From Pocillopora verrucosa (lineage: Eukaryota > Cnidaria > Anthozoa > Scleractinia > Pocilloporidae): DNA of 64,000 bases. The stretch is taken from the NCBI RefSeq assembly GCF_036669915.1, contig NC_089319.1, positions 6,279,078-6,343,077 of the forward strand, given 5' to 3'. Under the pieces are notes generated by a model that worked only from the letters and a program-made list of their open reading frames with translations, searched no databases and had not been told where the DNA came from. The position numbers and the translations under genes are program-made. Below, one piece after another: positions 1 through 11,137 of this stretch (the stretch's first letter is position 1; each line of letters starts with the position of its first letter).

Positions 1-72
1 AGAAAGGTTCTATGTACCCCTTCTCCCGTCCCAGACCTCCCCCCCATCAATCCCCTTTACCATTCAGCATTG

Positions 73-2132
73 GGAGTTATTACGTCACGGGCGACGAGCG
101 GGGGAAGAAGAAATGATCGAAATACGAATGGTCAGTGGGGAAACAACGTTAATACTTCATAAAGAGACATATCAATTGTAAAAAATGGTGAAAATGGTGT
201 CGTAAAGCCGAAATGTCAACAGGAAACTTCGCTAAATAAAATGTTAAGCAATTTTTCAAAAGTGTTGATTGCACAAATATCTTTTACTGCTGTAATAAAC
301 AATGGAGGCATTGGAAAGGGTATCGGTGGCATCCGGAAGGGCATCAAGAAGAATCATATTCACGTTTTTTAACTTACAGCGTAACGTGCGTGGCGAAAAA
401 AGAAAACCAAAACCGTGGCACCCAAATAATTCTCCCACCTTGCCCCAAAAAATGTTAAATTTTTCGCAACTTCGCCTGTTCCTGTTGGTAGGTCTGGCCA
501 AGCCTTTATGGTCATTGGCCCCCGTATAGTCGCTAACTATGGCTTATAAATGCAGGCGTTTAGTGTTATTTGTAAAACTCCCCGGAAAAGTTTACGACAG
601 TTAGACGAAACACGTCGGAGAATAAAACAGTTTTACAACTACTGTTCGCAGAGTGCTGCTCACCAGTTTAGTTTTTAACACAATTTAAAAAAATTAGTTG
701 CGATAGCTGAGGCCAGTTTTTCCATGCAAGTCGTCTAGATATACCTTTCGCTGAGACGCCTACACAACATTTCTTATTTAACTTATTGGAACTCTTTACC
801 TAACTTTGCCATGTCAGCTTCCAGTTTGAATTCCTTCAGATCTCGATTACTGAATTATCCCTGTACATAGTTTTGTTTTGTTATCTTGAAATGAGATTTA
901 TTCAGATTTTACTTTTTGTTCATTGTTCAGTTGTTTCTCAGCTTCTTTCTTCATTACAACGTATAGTTATTTATATTAGCCTTGGAGAGCAGTTTTTATA
1001 TGAGAATTCAGTTTCTCCCATATTGCTTTCCTTTACCTATTGTACTTTTATATGGTAATTAAGATTTAATGAATATTACATAGTTATTGTTAGTTATTAA
1101 TATTGTTGTATTTATTAGTAGTTATTGTATAGTAGAATTTTGTACAGTGGTAAAAAGCATCATTAAACTTGTTAAACTTTCACCTGCCGTTCGGTTCGGA
1201 CCTTAAGTTTTCATTCTGAGTGCATTTGTTAAATTGAATAGGAAAAAAAAGAACACTTCGAACGGAAAACAGAATTATTGTTTAACGTCTGGATCTTTTG
1301 GGCAAAGGTCTCCTAAACGAGTAGCCTTGATCATAAATATTTAAGCATGGTTAACACATTAGCCTTAACTTGGCTGTTTCTCGAAGCTTAGTGTTTTCTT
1401 ACTTGCCTTTTTCCACGTGAAATGGGGCGATTGAATTTACATAATAAACACTGAAAGAACTACAGCTGATGGAAATATTAAATTTCTTATCTTAGGCTGT
1501 GGATATAAACTTTTTAATGACTCTAAAAATATAAAAATCGCGAACAAAATTTATGTAGAGTTGCTTAGCTTTACATTTTTCCGGAATCGAAAGTCGATAT
1601 TGCAAAATTCAAGTGAAAAGCAAACCAACTGTGATTAACGCCTCAAACAAGGCAAGATACTTTTTTTTCGTCATACAATAAGTTACATATCGTAAATATC
1701 GTTCTTCTTGATGCCTTTCCCGATGCCTCCGTTCGCTAATATAGCAGCAAAAATTTCGTTCCAGTCAAAGCGTTTGGAAAATTGCTCAACTTTTTAAGCA
1801 GCGAAGTGTAACTTGGTAACATTTTGACTTTACAACACGATTGTTTTCTGCAAGTTACAAAACGTAAATATGATTCTTCTTGGTGCTTTTCCGAATGCCA
1901 CTGATGCCTTTTCCGATGCCTCCATTGTTTATTACAGCAGTAAAAGATATATGTACAATCAATACTTTTGAAAAATTGCTTAACATTTTATTTAGCAAAG
2001 TATAATGCTAACATTTTGGCTTTTTTTGGCTGATATGTCTTTATATGAATATTAAAGTTGTTTCCCCGCTGACCATTTGTATTTTGATCATTTTTTCTTC
2101 CCCCGCTCCTCGCCCGTGATGTAATAACTCTC
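73..2132. mobile_element. Long-TIR DNA transposon, MULE-like or foldback type, non-autonomous
   Basis: The ends are long imperfect inverted repeats. The left arm (73 to about 390) matches the reverse complement of the right arm (about 1850 to 2132), including the segment beginning GAGTTATTAC. The same 10 bases, TTCAGCATTG, flank it at 63-72 and 2133-2142, so they are a target-site duplication. A 9-11 bp duplication with very long TIRs fits Mutator-like elements. The right arm also carries a second, diverged copy of the arm unit (about 1690-1850). I see no transposase; the interior (about 540-1690) is AT-rich and shows no supported gene. The perfect duplication suggests a fairly young insertion, while the arms have drifted by several percent. 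The superfamily is an inference from end structure alone. Confidence 0.72.
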
Positions 2133-2459
2133 TTCAGCATTGAGGACCGATTATGGATGCAAAAAGATGATAGATGCGTAATACGTCAGTAAACCTGCTA
2201 TATTTATTATTTCGATGGAATTTTCAGATTGATCAAACGGCAATATTATTCAAACCCTTGTAATATATCAGGTTAAATGAAACCGTTCGGTTATCGTAAC
2301 TTCATGAGCAGAGACGTGGACAACCTGGAAACGAGGAATTAACCCTCACGCTTGACTTGAGGAACAAATGTGTTACGTCAAGCAATACCTTTGACGGCAA
2401 ACGTTGATAGTATTCAATAGAGTTTGATTTGTGAAAGGAACTGAGAGCAAAACCTAGCA

Positions 2460-3790
2460 ATGGCAGCTGACGATAATTGGCAGACGGAACTTCCAACTCT
2501 CGTCGAAAGAACTGCCTTCATTTTCAACAACGAGATATTGAGCGATGTGAAGTTTGTTGTTCCTGTGTCGACTGGTGAAAGTGAAAGTAAGAAGGTGATC
2601 CCAGCTCACAAGTTTGTGCTCGCAATCAGTAGTCCCGTGTTCTTTGCCATGTTCTATGGTCTAATGGCGGAGACTAAAGACTCTATTGAACTACCTGACT
2701 GTGAGTACGAGAGTCTGTTGGAGTTGTTTCGTTTCTTGTACACCGACAAAGTGAATTTAAGCGGAAATAACGTGATGCAAGTGTTGTACTTGGCGAACAA
2801 GTACATAGTACCCTCGCTCGCCAAGAAATGTACAGAATATCTTCGCGACAACCTGAACGCATCTAATGTGTTTTTTATTCTGCCGCACGCTCGGAAATTT
2901 GAAAATAAAGACTTAGAAGATCGATGCTGGAAAGTGATTAAAGAGCAGACAGAAGAAGCTGTGACGTCAGATGGATTTATTTCAGTTGAGCGATCTGTTG
3001 TTGAATCTGTTGTGAAGCGAGAGAAGTTGAGCGTAACGGAACTAAAACTGTACAAGGCAGTCGATGGCTGGGCCGCGGCAGAAGTACAAAGGCAAGGACT
3101 TACTCCTGATGGAAAGACGAAGAGACGAATTCTTGGGGAGGACATTGTTAAGGCAATACGATTTCCACTGATATCACAGAAGGATTTTATGTCAGTTGTA
3201 TTCGATTCTGATATTCTCACTTTTCATGAGGTTGGAAACATGATGAAACATTACAGCGGCGTTTTAAAATATCCTTTGTTATTTAAGGATACCGCAAGGA
3301 GCGGTATTCCGATGTATTATTCCGATTTCTAAAATTCAATCCGCCAATTGGTATGAACGGAACTTGGTCTTACTTAGGTAGAGCCGACAGTATTGGATTT
3401 GCAATCAACCAGCCAATCTTTCTACACGGTGTTCAGCATTTTGGCTCAGACGGCGGCAAGCATACTGTTTCTACCGAAGTTAAAGTTACAGCCCACAATT
3501 CTTGCCTCTGAAAGGAATCAGGAACATACTCTTCCATAAAGGAAGAGACTAATAATCATTATAGCTTCGATGTAATTTTTGATCCGCCAATTCGTTTGGA
3601 GGCTCATAAAAGCTATAGGCTTGTGTTGCTTATCAAGGGTCCTCCATCATGGTATCAAGGAGAGGGAGTTAAGTCTTTTGAATCGAAAGGAGTGCTGGTC
3701 AATTTCATGAAGGCAGTGGAGAGTGCCAATGGGACTTCGGAAACGAGTGGCCAATTTCCTGCTTTCATATTTAGTACTTGTCAGGCATAA
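2460..3790 (+). pseudogene. BTB-BACK-PHR (BTBD6-like) locus 1, broken in the PHR domain
   Basis: The first 290 codons form an intact BTB domain (about residues 20-125) and BACK domain (about 130-240), starting MAADDNWQTELPTL. The motif AHKFVLAISSPVFFAMFYG is family-typical. Whole members of this family are cullin-3 E3 ligase adaptors, with the PHR domain binding substrate. Here the frame shifts around 3300-3325 and the protein stops at 3330-3332. PHR homology continues in another frame (HGVQHFGSDGG, then SFDVIFDPPIRLE) to a stop at 3790. A TGA at 3509-3511 stands where the paralogues have a glycine codon. A truncated BTB-BACK protein could still be made and would lack the substrate-binding half. 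It has no introns, like every other copy in the array. Its 3' part and 3' flank reappear at about 7975-9010. Confidence 0.85.
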
Positions 3791-4084
3791 ATAATTGGAA
3801 ATTAGTTTTGGATTGTTTTTGCTGCTAATAGTTGATGAAGTTAAAAATTATTGAATACGTACCGTACTTTTATTCGTTGCGACCTGGTAAGTGTTTAGAA
3901 GTGAATTAAGTGCTACGACGGAATATTGGAATGCTTTTGGAATGTTTCACCTATTACTTAAGTTGTAACATTAAACAATAATGATTTTCCGAAATAAAAA
4001 TAAACCTTCGAACAGTTTGTTGTATCGTCAGCCAGAAATTAGATGGAGAATCCCCCCGGTAAATAAAATCTTTACTTTGAGACC

Positions 4085-4290
4085 AGTCAGTATTCTCGTC
4101 TTGGGAGGGGGGAGGGAGGGGGGGAAGTGGTTGCAGGATTTGGGGGATCACAAGATTTTCAGGGAGAATGGAGGGGGAATCTGTTGTCGCCAATAAAGTA
4201 TAAAGAGGGGACTATAGAAAGTTGACTGCCAATAAGGGATATCATTAGAATAATACAGAGCTTTATGGGGGGAGGGGGATCAAATGTTAT
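4085..4290 (+). repeat. G-rich dispersed repeat, copy 1
   Basis: This is a G-run-rich segment containing GACTATAGAAAGTTGACTG followed by a run ending in ATCATTAGAATAATACAGAG. The same order of words occurs at 9250-9425 on the same strand and at 4775-4935 on the opposite strand. Runs of four to seven G make G-quadruplex formation possible, which is an inference. Confidence 0.6.
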
Positions 4291-4774
4291 GAAATAATGC
4301 AAAAATTGCAACCATTTTGGAGTTTAAGTCTACGATTTGTTGATTTTCTTTGATGTGCTCTCATGAAGAAAGTTGATGATGATCACTGTTTAATTCAGAG
4401 TATGAACTGTAAGAAGATCATTTGCCCTTGAGGGTCTTTCGTCACGCCATAGAGATGAGCACCACTATAATAATTTTCTCGTCATGAAAGTTAAGTAGTC
4501 TGTTTCCTAGTATATATATTCTAGACTGGACCTCGCCCCCCTGACTAACTAGCAGACCTTACTCCCAGATGGCGAGGTCGATGGGAGATCGATGGGAGTC
4601 TGGGTCGAGCCAAGAAAACTGCAGCAGTATGAGATACATCAATTGGAACGAAGACAGTACATTACTTATAGGGTCTGCCATGCGCAGTGCATGATGTTGA
4701 AATAAGAGAAGGGACTGGTCATTATTGATCACTTGGTTGAAGGGGGGAGGGTGAGGGAAATTGGAGGATTTTGA

Positions 4775-4935
4775 TGGTGTCACCACAAAATTTACCTGAT
4801 CCCTTTCCCCCCCCCCCCCGAGAGGCGGTTAGGCTCTGTAACATTCTTATGGCCCTCCCCTCATTAGTAGTCAATTTTCTATAGTCCCCCTTTTTTGGCG
4901 ACCATGTGATACCCCAAAATCTCCTTCACCCCCCC
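4775..4935 (-). repeat. G-rich dispersed repeat, inverted copy
   Basis: Read on the - strand it contains GACTATAGAAAATTGACT, matching 4085-4290 and 9250-9425. On the + strand it appears as long C runs, including one of about 14 C near 4808. With the copy at 4085-4290 it forms a ~0.5 kb spaced inverted repeat. Confidence 0.55.
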
Positions 4936-6479
4936 CCCCTCCTCACTCCCCCCCTACAGGCGATATATAATTAATGAATGGCCCCTAATAATTACAAAAT
5001 TATAACTGTTAAAGAGGTCAGTAGCCATAACAAAGAAAAATTAAAAAAGGGCTGCTGCAAATGCGCAAAACAGGTAAAATTACTTGTCTTTAAATAATGC
5101 AGAGTCAACGCTCACGTAAATAATTGCACCAGGGAGGGTGGCTGTTGATTTGCCCAAATTATTTTTTCTTGTCTCGACAAAAGTCGTTAGGTGATACTAT
5201 GAAATATCACTTGACCCTCCTTCTACATCGTTTAGCAGAACTGTTTCCTTCATTCCTTTTATTTCAACAAAGGCATGTTATGGAAAATGTGTCTATCGTT
5301 TTGTGGCAGAGTGAAGATGAGAATCGTCTACCACATCCCACTTTTTGCTTCTTTGGTGCACAGTGATTCATAATTGCAATCATTGATTATTTTGTAGTAA
5401 AGTTATTCAGAAAACATCCCGAAACAAATTTAGTCCGCTATTCATATGAGGGCCTAAATAACACGTAACGGTTGGCCGGAAAGAGAGCGTTGCGTGACGT
5501 GTAACACCACGGGTGGTTTATCCTTTATTCTCCAAAAAAGTTTAAACTGAAATACAAAGTTGAGAGAATGTTAATAGAGAGTAGAAAACGACCCCCAAAA
5601 AACACGGACGTAATTATCATGTGTATCGGAAGAGAGTGTCGTTTTGTTGCAAATTAACAACCTATAACAGCCCATAATACTGCACAATGTCAGTGCCACT
5701 GGGCAACAGTAGAAATCATAACTTTATTATAAGCTCATTGTCACTGACGATACTGCATACAGAAAATCACATTCACAGTTACACGTGACTACAACTGACT
5801 GACCTCAACTATTAACGCAAGCTTAGAGCCTTGTTTTATTCGTCAAAGAGCGAATGGCGCAACGTACATAAACTGACAAATGTTTAATAAATCATTTCCA
5901 CAGAAAAAAAACTAGAATATAAATTTTTGTTCAAATCCTCCAAACGAAAGTATGGAAAAAAAACATCAGCGTAATACCTGTTATGGGAGATGACGATAGA
6001 AGCACGCTTAAGATGATCAGCTGACAAAAAGCGTTCATAGACATATCCTGTATGTTGGTTAATAATAATGGGGTTGTTGACCTAAGCTGATCGCTGATCA
6101 GCGTTATCCGTCAACACTTTGACAACATTATATCAAACATTAATTTATCCGTTAAAGATTAGCCCGACGGGTGCATGATTGTCTTTTATCATGGTTCAAG
6201 GGGCTAGGAAAGGATATTCCAATCTAGGGAGAGGGGCGAAGAATGGGAGGGGAGGGGGGCGAAGGGGGAGGTCATTTATTGTTTTTTGTTTTTTTGCGGA
6301 CTCCTTTCTCACACAGCTCGATCCCAAATAAGGGAAAATCTTCCAAAAATCCCAAAAATCTTCAAATTTTGACACTAGGATATCCACTGGTGTTGATGAT
6401 TAACTGAAGAGAACCTGCATGTGCTTCGTGAGACAATTTTTGAAAAACAGAAAAAAAAGAAAAAAACAGAGTGATCGTT

Positions 6480-6686
6480 TAACCTTTTCACTCTTAAGAA
6501 TGACCAACAAGTAATTTCTCCTAACAACATCAAGAAATTTTCTGATCGAAAAGTGATGAGGAATTGAACATCCACCAGCGAAAACTGTTTGATTTAACAC
6601 GTGACTCTTTGAGCCGAAATTTAAAGAAAGATATCACTAACGGGGAAGAAAAAAAGGACATCGAGATCTTGGGAGTGAAGAGGCTA
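6480..6686. repeat. MITE-like palindromic repeat (CCTTTAACTCCCA family), diverged copy
   Basis: The left end reads AACCTTTTCACTCTTAAGAATGACC and the right end TCGAGATCTTGGGAGTGAAG, an imperfect inverted pair. The same end words and ~200 bp length recur at 9049, 26099, 26626, 28107, 28587 and 41293. This copy is among the more diverged. Confidence 0.5.
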
Positions 6687-7467
6687 TTTAATAACAGAAG
6701 GATGTGTTGTCAACTTCTAGTCAGTTTGCAAACCCAAAAATTATAAGAGGTTTGCAATGGTTGAAAATTAGCAAACATAAAGAGCAAGATGGACGGGAGC
6801 AGCAATGAAACTGGGCGCATTTCAGTCATTTCATGGTGACGTTTTCCTTACCCCCCCCGCCCCCCGTCCCCCCGCCGTGAAGTGTCGGTCGTATATAAGT
6901 TAACCGTAAAAATTTTTCCTATCTCCAAAGTGTCGTTATGTGTATTTCTGGGTTAACCGTTAGCAGTCAAAGCCTTTTCCCCATTGACTCTCTCAAGACA
7001 GCTGCAGTATTAAAGATGATTAACACGTTGCTTGTCAATGATCCAACTACATTTTGCTGGTTGCTCTCAAGTTTGTCTCCTTACCCCTCTTGTCTTACAC
7101 ATTGTCCTTTGCCTTATACGACCCCGTTGCCCCGCCTCCATTCAGTATTACGACGAAAAGATGGCTCATCATACCTTCCACGGTAATTTGATTGGATTTT
7201 ACCTCTTCAATAGTATTTTTGATGTAATTTAACCACGAGAAGTAGTTGAGAACCGCAGAGAATAAGAAAAATCGGATGGAGGTCTTCGAGGTACAAACGA
7301 TTACGCTTAAGTTGCGTGACCTGTGTGACCACATCAATTCAGCGGTAGCACCAATAGAACTGTTTCGATCCCATAAATCTTTGCTCAAAGTAAAACCAAA
7401 GCGAACTCATCAAAATTTGCTCTAAAAAAAAGACATCTGCGAAGACTTTTGAGAGCGGAACACAACG

Positions 7468-8717
7468 ATGGCGGCAGAAGAAAATTGGCAAACGAAACTA
7501 TCAACCATTGCCGAGAAAACCGCTTTCATCTTCAACAAGGAGTTACTGAGCGATGTAAAATTTGTCGTTCAAATGTCGACTGATGAAAGCGACAGTAAGA
7601 AAGTGATCCCAGCTCACAAGTTTGTGCTCGCAATCAGTAGTCCTGTGTTCTTTGCCATGTTCTATGGTCAAATGGCGGAAACTAAAGACTCTATTGAACT
7701 GCCTGACTGTGAGTACGAGAGTCTGTTGGAGTTGTTCCGTTTCTTGTACAGCGACAATGTGAATTTAAGCGGAAGTAATGTAATGCAAGTGCTGTACTTA
7801 GCGAACAAATACATGGTATCCTTGCAGGTATACACATGTGAATGCTTAGACAAACACTGACGGATATGGAACTACAAGTGAGATGACCCAGTGGACCTGT
7901 CAGAGTTGACCAAAAACCTTTTTCGATGTGATCCTCAAGAGCAAGTTAGAGAACCCTTTATATGAAGAATAATAATTTAAGCGGAAATAACGTGATGCAA
8001 GTGTTGTACTTGGCGAACAAGTACATAGTACCCTCGCTCGCCAAGAAATGTACAGAATATCTTCGCGACAACCTGAACGCATCTAATGTGTTTTTTATTC
8101 TGCTGCACGCACAGAAATTTAAAAATAAAGACTTAGAAGATCGATGCTGGAAATTGATTAAAGAGCAGAAAAGAAAGAAAGAAAGAAAGAAAAGAAAGAA
8201 AGAAAAGAAAGAAAGAAAAGAAAGAAAGAAAAGAAAGAAAGAAAGAAAGAAAGAAAAGAAAGAAAGAAAAGAAAGAAAGAAAAGAAAGAAAGAAAAGAAA
8301 GAAAGAAAAGAAAGAAAGAAAAGAAAGAAAGAAAAGAAAGAAAGAAAGAAAGAAAGAAAAGAAAGAAAGAAAAGAAAGAAAGAAAGAAAGAAAGAAAAGA
8401 AAGAAAGAAAAGAAAGAAAGAAAAGAAAGAAAGAAAAGAAAGAAAGAAAAGAAAGAAAGAAATGAAAGAAAGAAAGAAAGAGAGAAAGAAAGGAACATAC
8501 TCTTCAATAAAGGAAGAGACTAATAATTATTATAGCTTCGATGTGATGTTTGATCCGCCAATTCGTTTGGAGGCTCATGAAAGCTATAGGCTTGTGTCAC
8601 TTATCAAGGGTCCTTGAGAGAGGAGTGCAGGTCAATTTCATGAAGTCAGTAGAGAGTGCCAATCACACTTCGGAAACGAGTGGCCAATTTCCAGCTTTCA
8701 TATTTAGTACTTGTTAA
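7468..8717 (+). pseudogene. BTB-BACK-PHR locus 2, rearranged and interrupted by a purine microsatellite
   Basis: A good BTB reading frame runs from 7468 (MAAEENWQTKLSTIAEKTAF) to about residue 119, then enters unrelated sequence and stops at 7860. At about 7976 BTB sequence resumes one step back, repeating the NNVMQVLYLANKY segment, and is nearly base-identical to locus 1 at 2759-2882. After ILLHAQKF and WKLIKEQ the BACK and early PHR are gone. About 320 bp of GAAA-type repeat stands in their place (8168-8491). The tail of the PHR, close to locus 1, resumes at GTYSSIKEETNN and ends at 8717. It cannot encode a normal family member. The 5' flank, with GAGAGCGGAACACAACG just before the ATG, is shared with locus 3. 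Confidence 0.88.
8168..8491. repeat. Purine microsatellite of GAAA and AAAAG-type units
   Basis: About 320 bp of pure purine made of AAAGAAAG and AAAAGAAAG units with a few point changes (ATGAAAG, GAGAGAAAG) near its right end. It is inserted in BTB locus 2 exactly where the paralogue has ~560 bp of BACK and PHR coding sequence. It leaves open frames on both strands (Lys/Glu/Arg on +, Phe/Leu/Ser on -) that are artefacts of composition. Confidence 0.97.
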
Positions 8718-9045
8718 GCATAGATAATAGAGAATTATTTTTTGATTGTTTTTGCTGCTAATAATTGACGAAGTTAAAAATTATTGAATACGTACTTTTG
8801 TTCTTTGCAACCTTGTAAGTGTTCAGAAGTGAATTAAGTGTCACGACGGAACATTGGAATGCTTTTGGAATGTTTCACTTATTACTTAAGTTGTTACGTT
8901 AAACAATAATGACATTCTGAAATGAAAATAAACCTTCGAACAGTTTGTTTGTATCGTCAGCCAGAAATTAGATGGACACTTCCCCTGGTAAATTACAGCT
9001 TTACTTTGGTACCAGTCAGTATTCCTCGGCTTTTAAGCCGACGGT
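8492..9045 (+). repeat. Duplicated PHR end and 3' flank of BTB locus 1
   Basis: This stretch matches about 3520-4100 almost base for base, from the PHR end GTYSSIKE through the 3' flank words GAATACGTAC and AAACCTTCGAACAGTTTGTT. With 7975-8160 it shows that a locus 1-type gene and its flank were copied in tandem, after which the middle was lost. Confidence 0.8.
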
Positions 9046-9048
9046 TAA

Positions 9049-9256
9049 AACCCTTTAACTCCCATGAGTGACCAAGACAGAATTTCTTCTTACAATATCT
9101 ATACAATATCATGCAGACAAGTGATAAGACTAAAGAAAAATATCCATTACGGGATTACTAATTGATCTGATATCAAATTCTCCAAACTAACATGATGAGA
9201 ATCATTCTGCAGGCAGTAAGGGGAATTAATAATGAGATCTTGGGAGTTAAAGGGTT
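9049..9256. repeat. MITE-like palindromic repeat (CCTTTAACTCCCA family)
   Basis: The left end reads AACCCTTTAACTCCCATGAG and the right end ATCTTGGGAGTTAAAGGGTT, giving terminal inverted repeats of about 15 bp. The body contains ACAGAATTTCTTCTTACAAT and CAAATTCTCCAAACTAA, seen again at 28587-28797. No coding capacity. Non-autonomous DNA element by structure. Confidence 0.75.
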
Positions 9257-9425
9257 GAGAGGGGGTGGGATTTTTAGGGAGAATGGAGGGGAGATCTGTC
9301 GTCTCCAATAGAGTATGAAGAGGAGACTATAGAAAATTGACTGTCAGTGAGGGGCATCATTAGAATAATGCAGAGCCTTAGGAGGAAGGGGGTGGGGGGG
9401 GGGGTTGTGGAGGGATCAAATTAAT
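9257..9425 (+). repeat. G-rich dispersed repeat, copy 3
   Basis: It repeats 4085-4290, with GACTATAGAAAATTGACTG followed by ATCATTAGAATAATGCAGAG and G runs. It lies at the corresponding place after locus 2, so it came with the tandem duplication. Confidence 0.55.
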
Positions 9426-10074
9426 TTTATTGTGACAAAAATAAAAATTTCGAAATACCCCCCTCCCCTACCCTAGGCGATGGCCGGTGCCTTTAGCGAT
9501 GTGTGAGTTTTTACAGCTTATTACTGTTCAGTGCCTTTCGAGTTGATGCATTGGGGGCAAGGAATTTCTGTACCAAATCAATTTCTTTGCCTCTTCTGAA
9601 GCTTAGGATATTATTTTGAATTCGGAGGATGCGATCGAGGTCATCTTTTATTCTCCACGAAAGGTAAACTGAAATACAAAGTTCGGAGAGTGTTAAAAGA
9701 GAGTGGAAAACAACCCCCAAAAAACACGTACGTAATTATCATGAGTATCTGAAGAGAGTATCGTTTGGTTGCAAATTAACAGCCCATAATAATACACAAT
9801 GTCAGTGCCACTTGGCAACAGTAAAAATCATATCTTTATTAAAGGCTCATTGTTTACCTGACGATACTGCATACAGAAAATCACATTCACAGTTACACGT
9901 AAAAATCATAAGAGGTTTGCGCTGGTTGAAAATTAGCAAACATGAAGAGTTAGACCAGTCAAACTGTTTAAATTCCCATAAATCTTTGCCCAAAGTGAAA
10001 CCACAGCAAACATGCCAAAATTTGCACCAACTTAACAAAAAATCTGCGAAGAGTATCGAGAGCGGAACACAACG
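9426..10074. other. Spacer upstream of BTB locus 3
   Basis: 9640-9900 repeats 5490-5790, and 9906-10074 repeats parts of 6735-6790 and 7340-7467, so this is a shortened copy of the locus 2 upstream region. A - strand frame around 9511-9640 (RIKDDLDRILRIQNN) looks protein-like but has no start, partner exon or recognised family. I do not call it a gene. Confidence 0.45.
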
Positions 10075-11137
10075 ATGGCGGCAGAAGAAAACTGGCAGTC
10101 GAAACTATCAACCATAGCCGAGAAGACCGCTTTCATCTTCAACAAGGAGTTAGTGAGCGATGTAAAATTTGTCGTTCCAATGTCGACAGACGAAAGCGAA
10201 AGAAAACTCACAAGTTTGTGCTCGCAATCGATAGTCCTGTGTTCTTTGCCATGTTCTATAGTCAAATGGCCGAGACTAAGGACTCTATTGAACTGCCTGA
10301 CTGTGAGTATGAGAGTCTGTTGGAGGTGTTTCGTTTCATGTACAGCAACAATGTGAATTTAAGCGGAAGTAATGTAATGCAAGTGCTGTACTTGTCGAAC
10401 AAATACACGGTATCGCTTGTCGAGAAATGCGAAGAATATCTTCGAGAAAACCTGAAAGCATCGAACGTGTTCTGTATTCTGCCGCACGCTCAGAGATTTG
10501 AAGATTAAGACTTAGAAGATCGATGCTGGGAAGTGATTAAAAACCAGACAGAAGAAGCTGTGACGTCAGACGAATTTATGTCAGTTGAGAGATCTGTTGT
10601 TGAATCTGTTGTGAAGAGAGAAGTGTTGAATGTGACGGAAGTGGAACCGTTCAAAGCTGTTGATCGCTGGGCCACAAAAGAATGTGAAAGGCAAGGGATG
10701 ACTTCTGATGGAAGGACAAAGAGACAAATTCTCGGAGGAGATAGTGTTAACGGAATACAGTTTCCTCTGATGGAAGAGAAAGATTTTGTATCTGTCGTAT
10801 TGGACTCTCATCTCTTGAATATTGAAGAATTATGCAACATGATAAAACTCTACAACAATGTTTTGAATATTCCTTTACCGTGCGTATAAGCCTGTAGAGG
10901 TATTTTACGATGTCAGAGACTTAAGATGTTTTTCTCAGGACCATACTGGGGTAACAATGGCAAAGACCCTGACTGTATCATTCTCACCGTCAACAAGCCT
11001 ATCGGTTACACGGAGTTGAACATTTTGGTTCTGATGGAGGCGAATACACAGTTAAGACAGACATTTTTGAACCCATGTACAACACCTCGCTCGTGAGTCG
11101 AGCGGGAAATCATACTTCAGAAAAAAGCGATACCCAC
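10075..11137 (+). pseudogene. BTB-BACK-PHR locus 3, broken
   Basis: It starts MAAEENWQSKLSTIAEKTAF with the same upstream sequence as locus 2. About 16 bp are missing just before AHKFVLAI, which shifts the frame at about 10205. An ochre codon follows FED at 10506-10508, and a further stop follows the BACK domain at about 10887. The PHR start (ACRGI, then LTVNKP) is shifted once more and the homology ends near 11137, so the last third of the PHR is absent. Its BACK segment with ERQGMTSDGRTKR is most like the - strand locus at 44095-45411, not its array neighbours. So it is an old copy of that subtype. Confidence 0.88.

Larger units (their letters stand above)
3791..7467. other. Intergenic, repeat-rich spacer between BTB loci 1 and 2
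   Basis: No convincing gene is visible. The first 500 bases are the 3' flank of locus 1, duplicated after locus 2. G-rich inverted repeats lie at 4085-4290 and 4775-4935. The segment 5490-5790 and the last ~130 bases before locus 2 are closely similar to 9640-9900 and 9975-10074, so they are a duplicated 5' flank. A MITE-like copy lies at 6480-6686. Short open frames here are not protein-like. Confidence 0.6.

Noticed and set aside
302-529. Overlapping frames in the left arm of the first element
   Set aside because: They lie in a terminal inverted repeat, are open on both strands, and are not kept in the right arm.
7962-8507. Long Lys/Glu/Arg and Phe/Leu/Ser open frames over the purine tract
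   Set aside because: They follow from a stop-free simple repeat on both strands and carry no protein signal.
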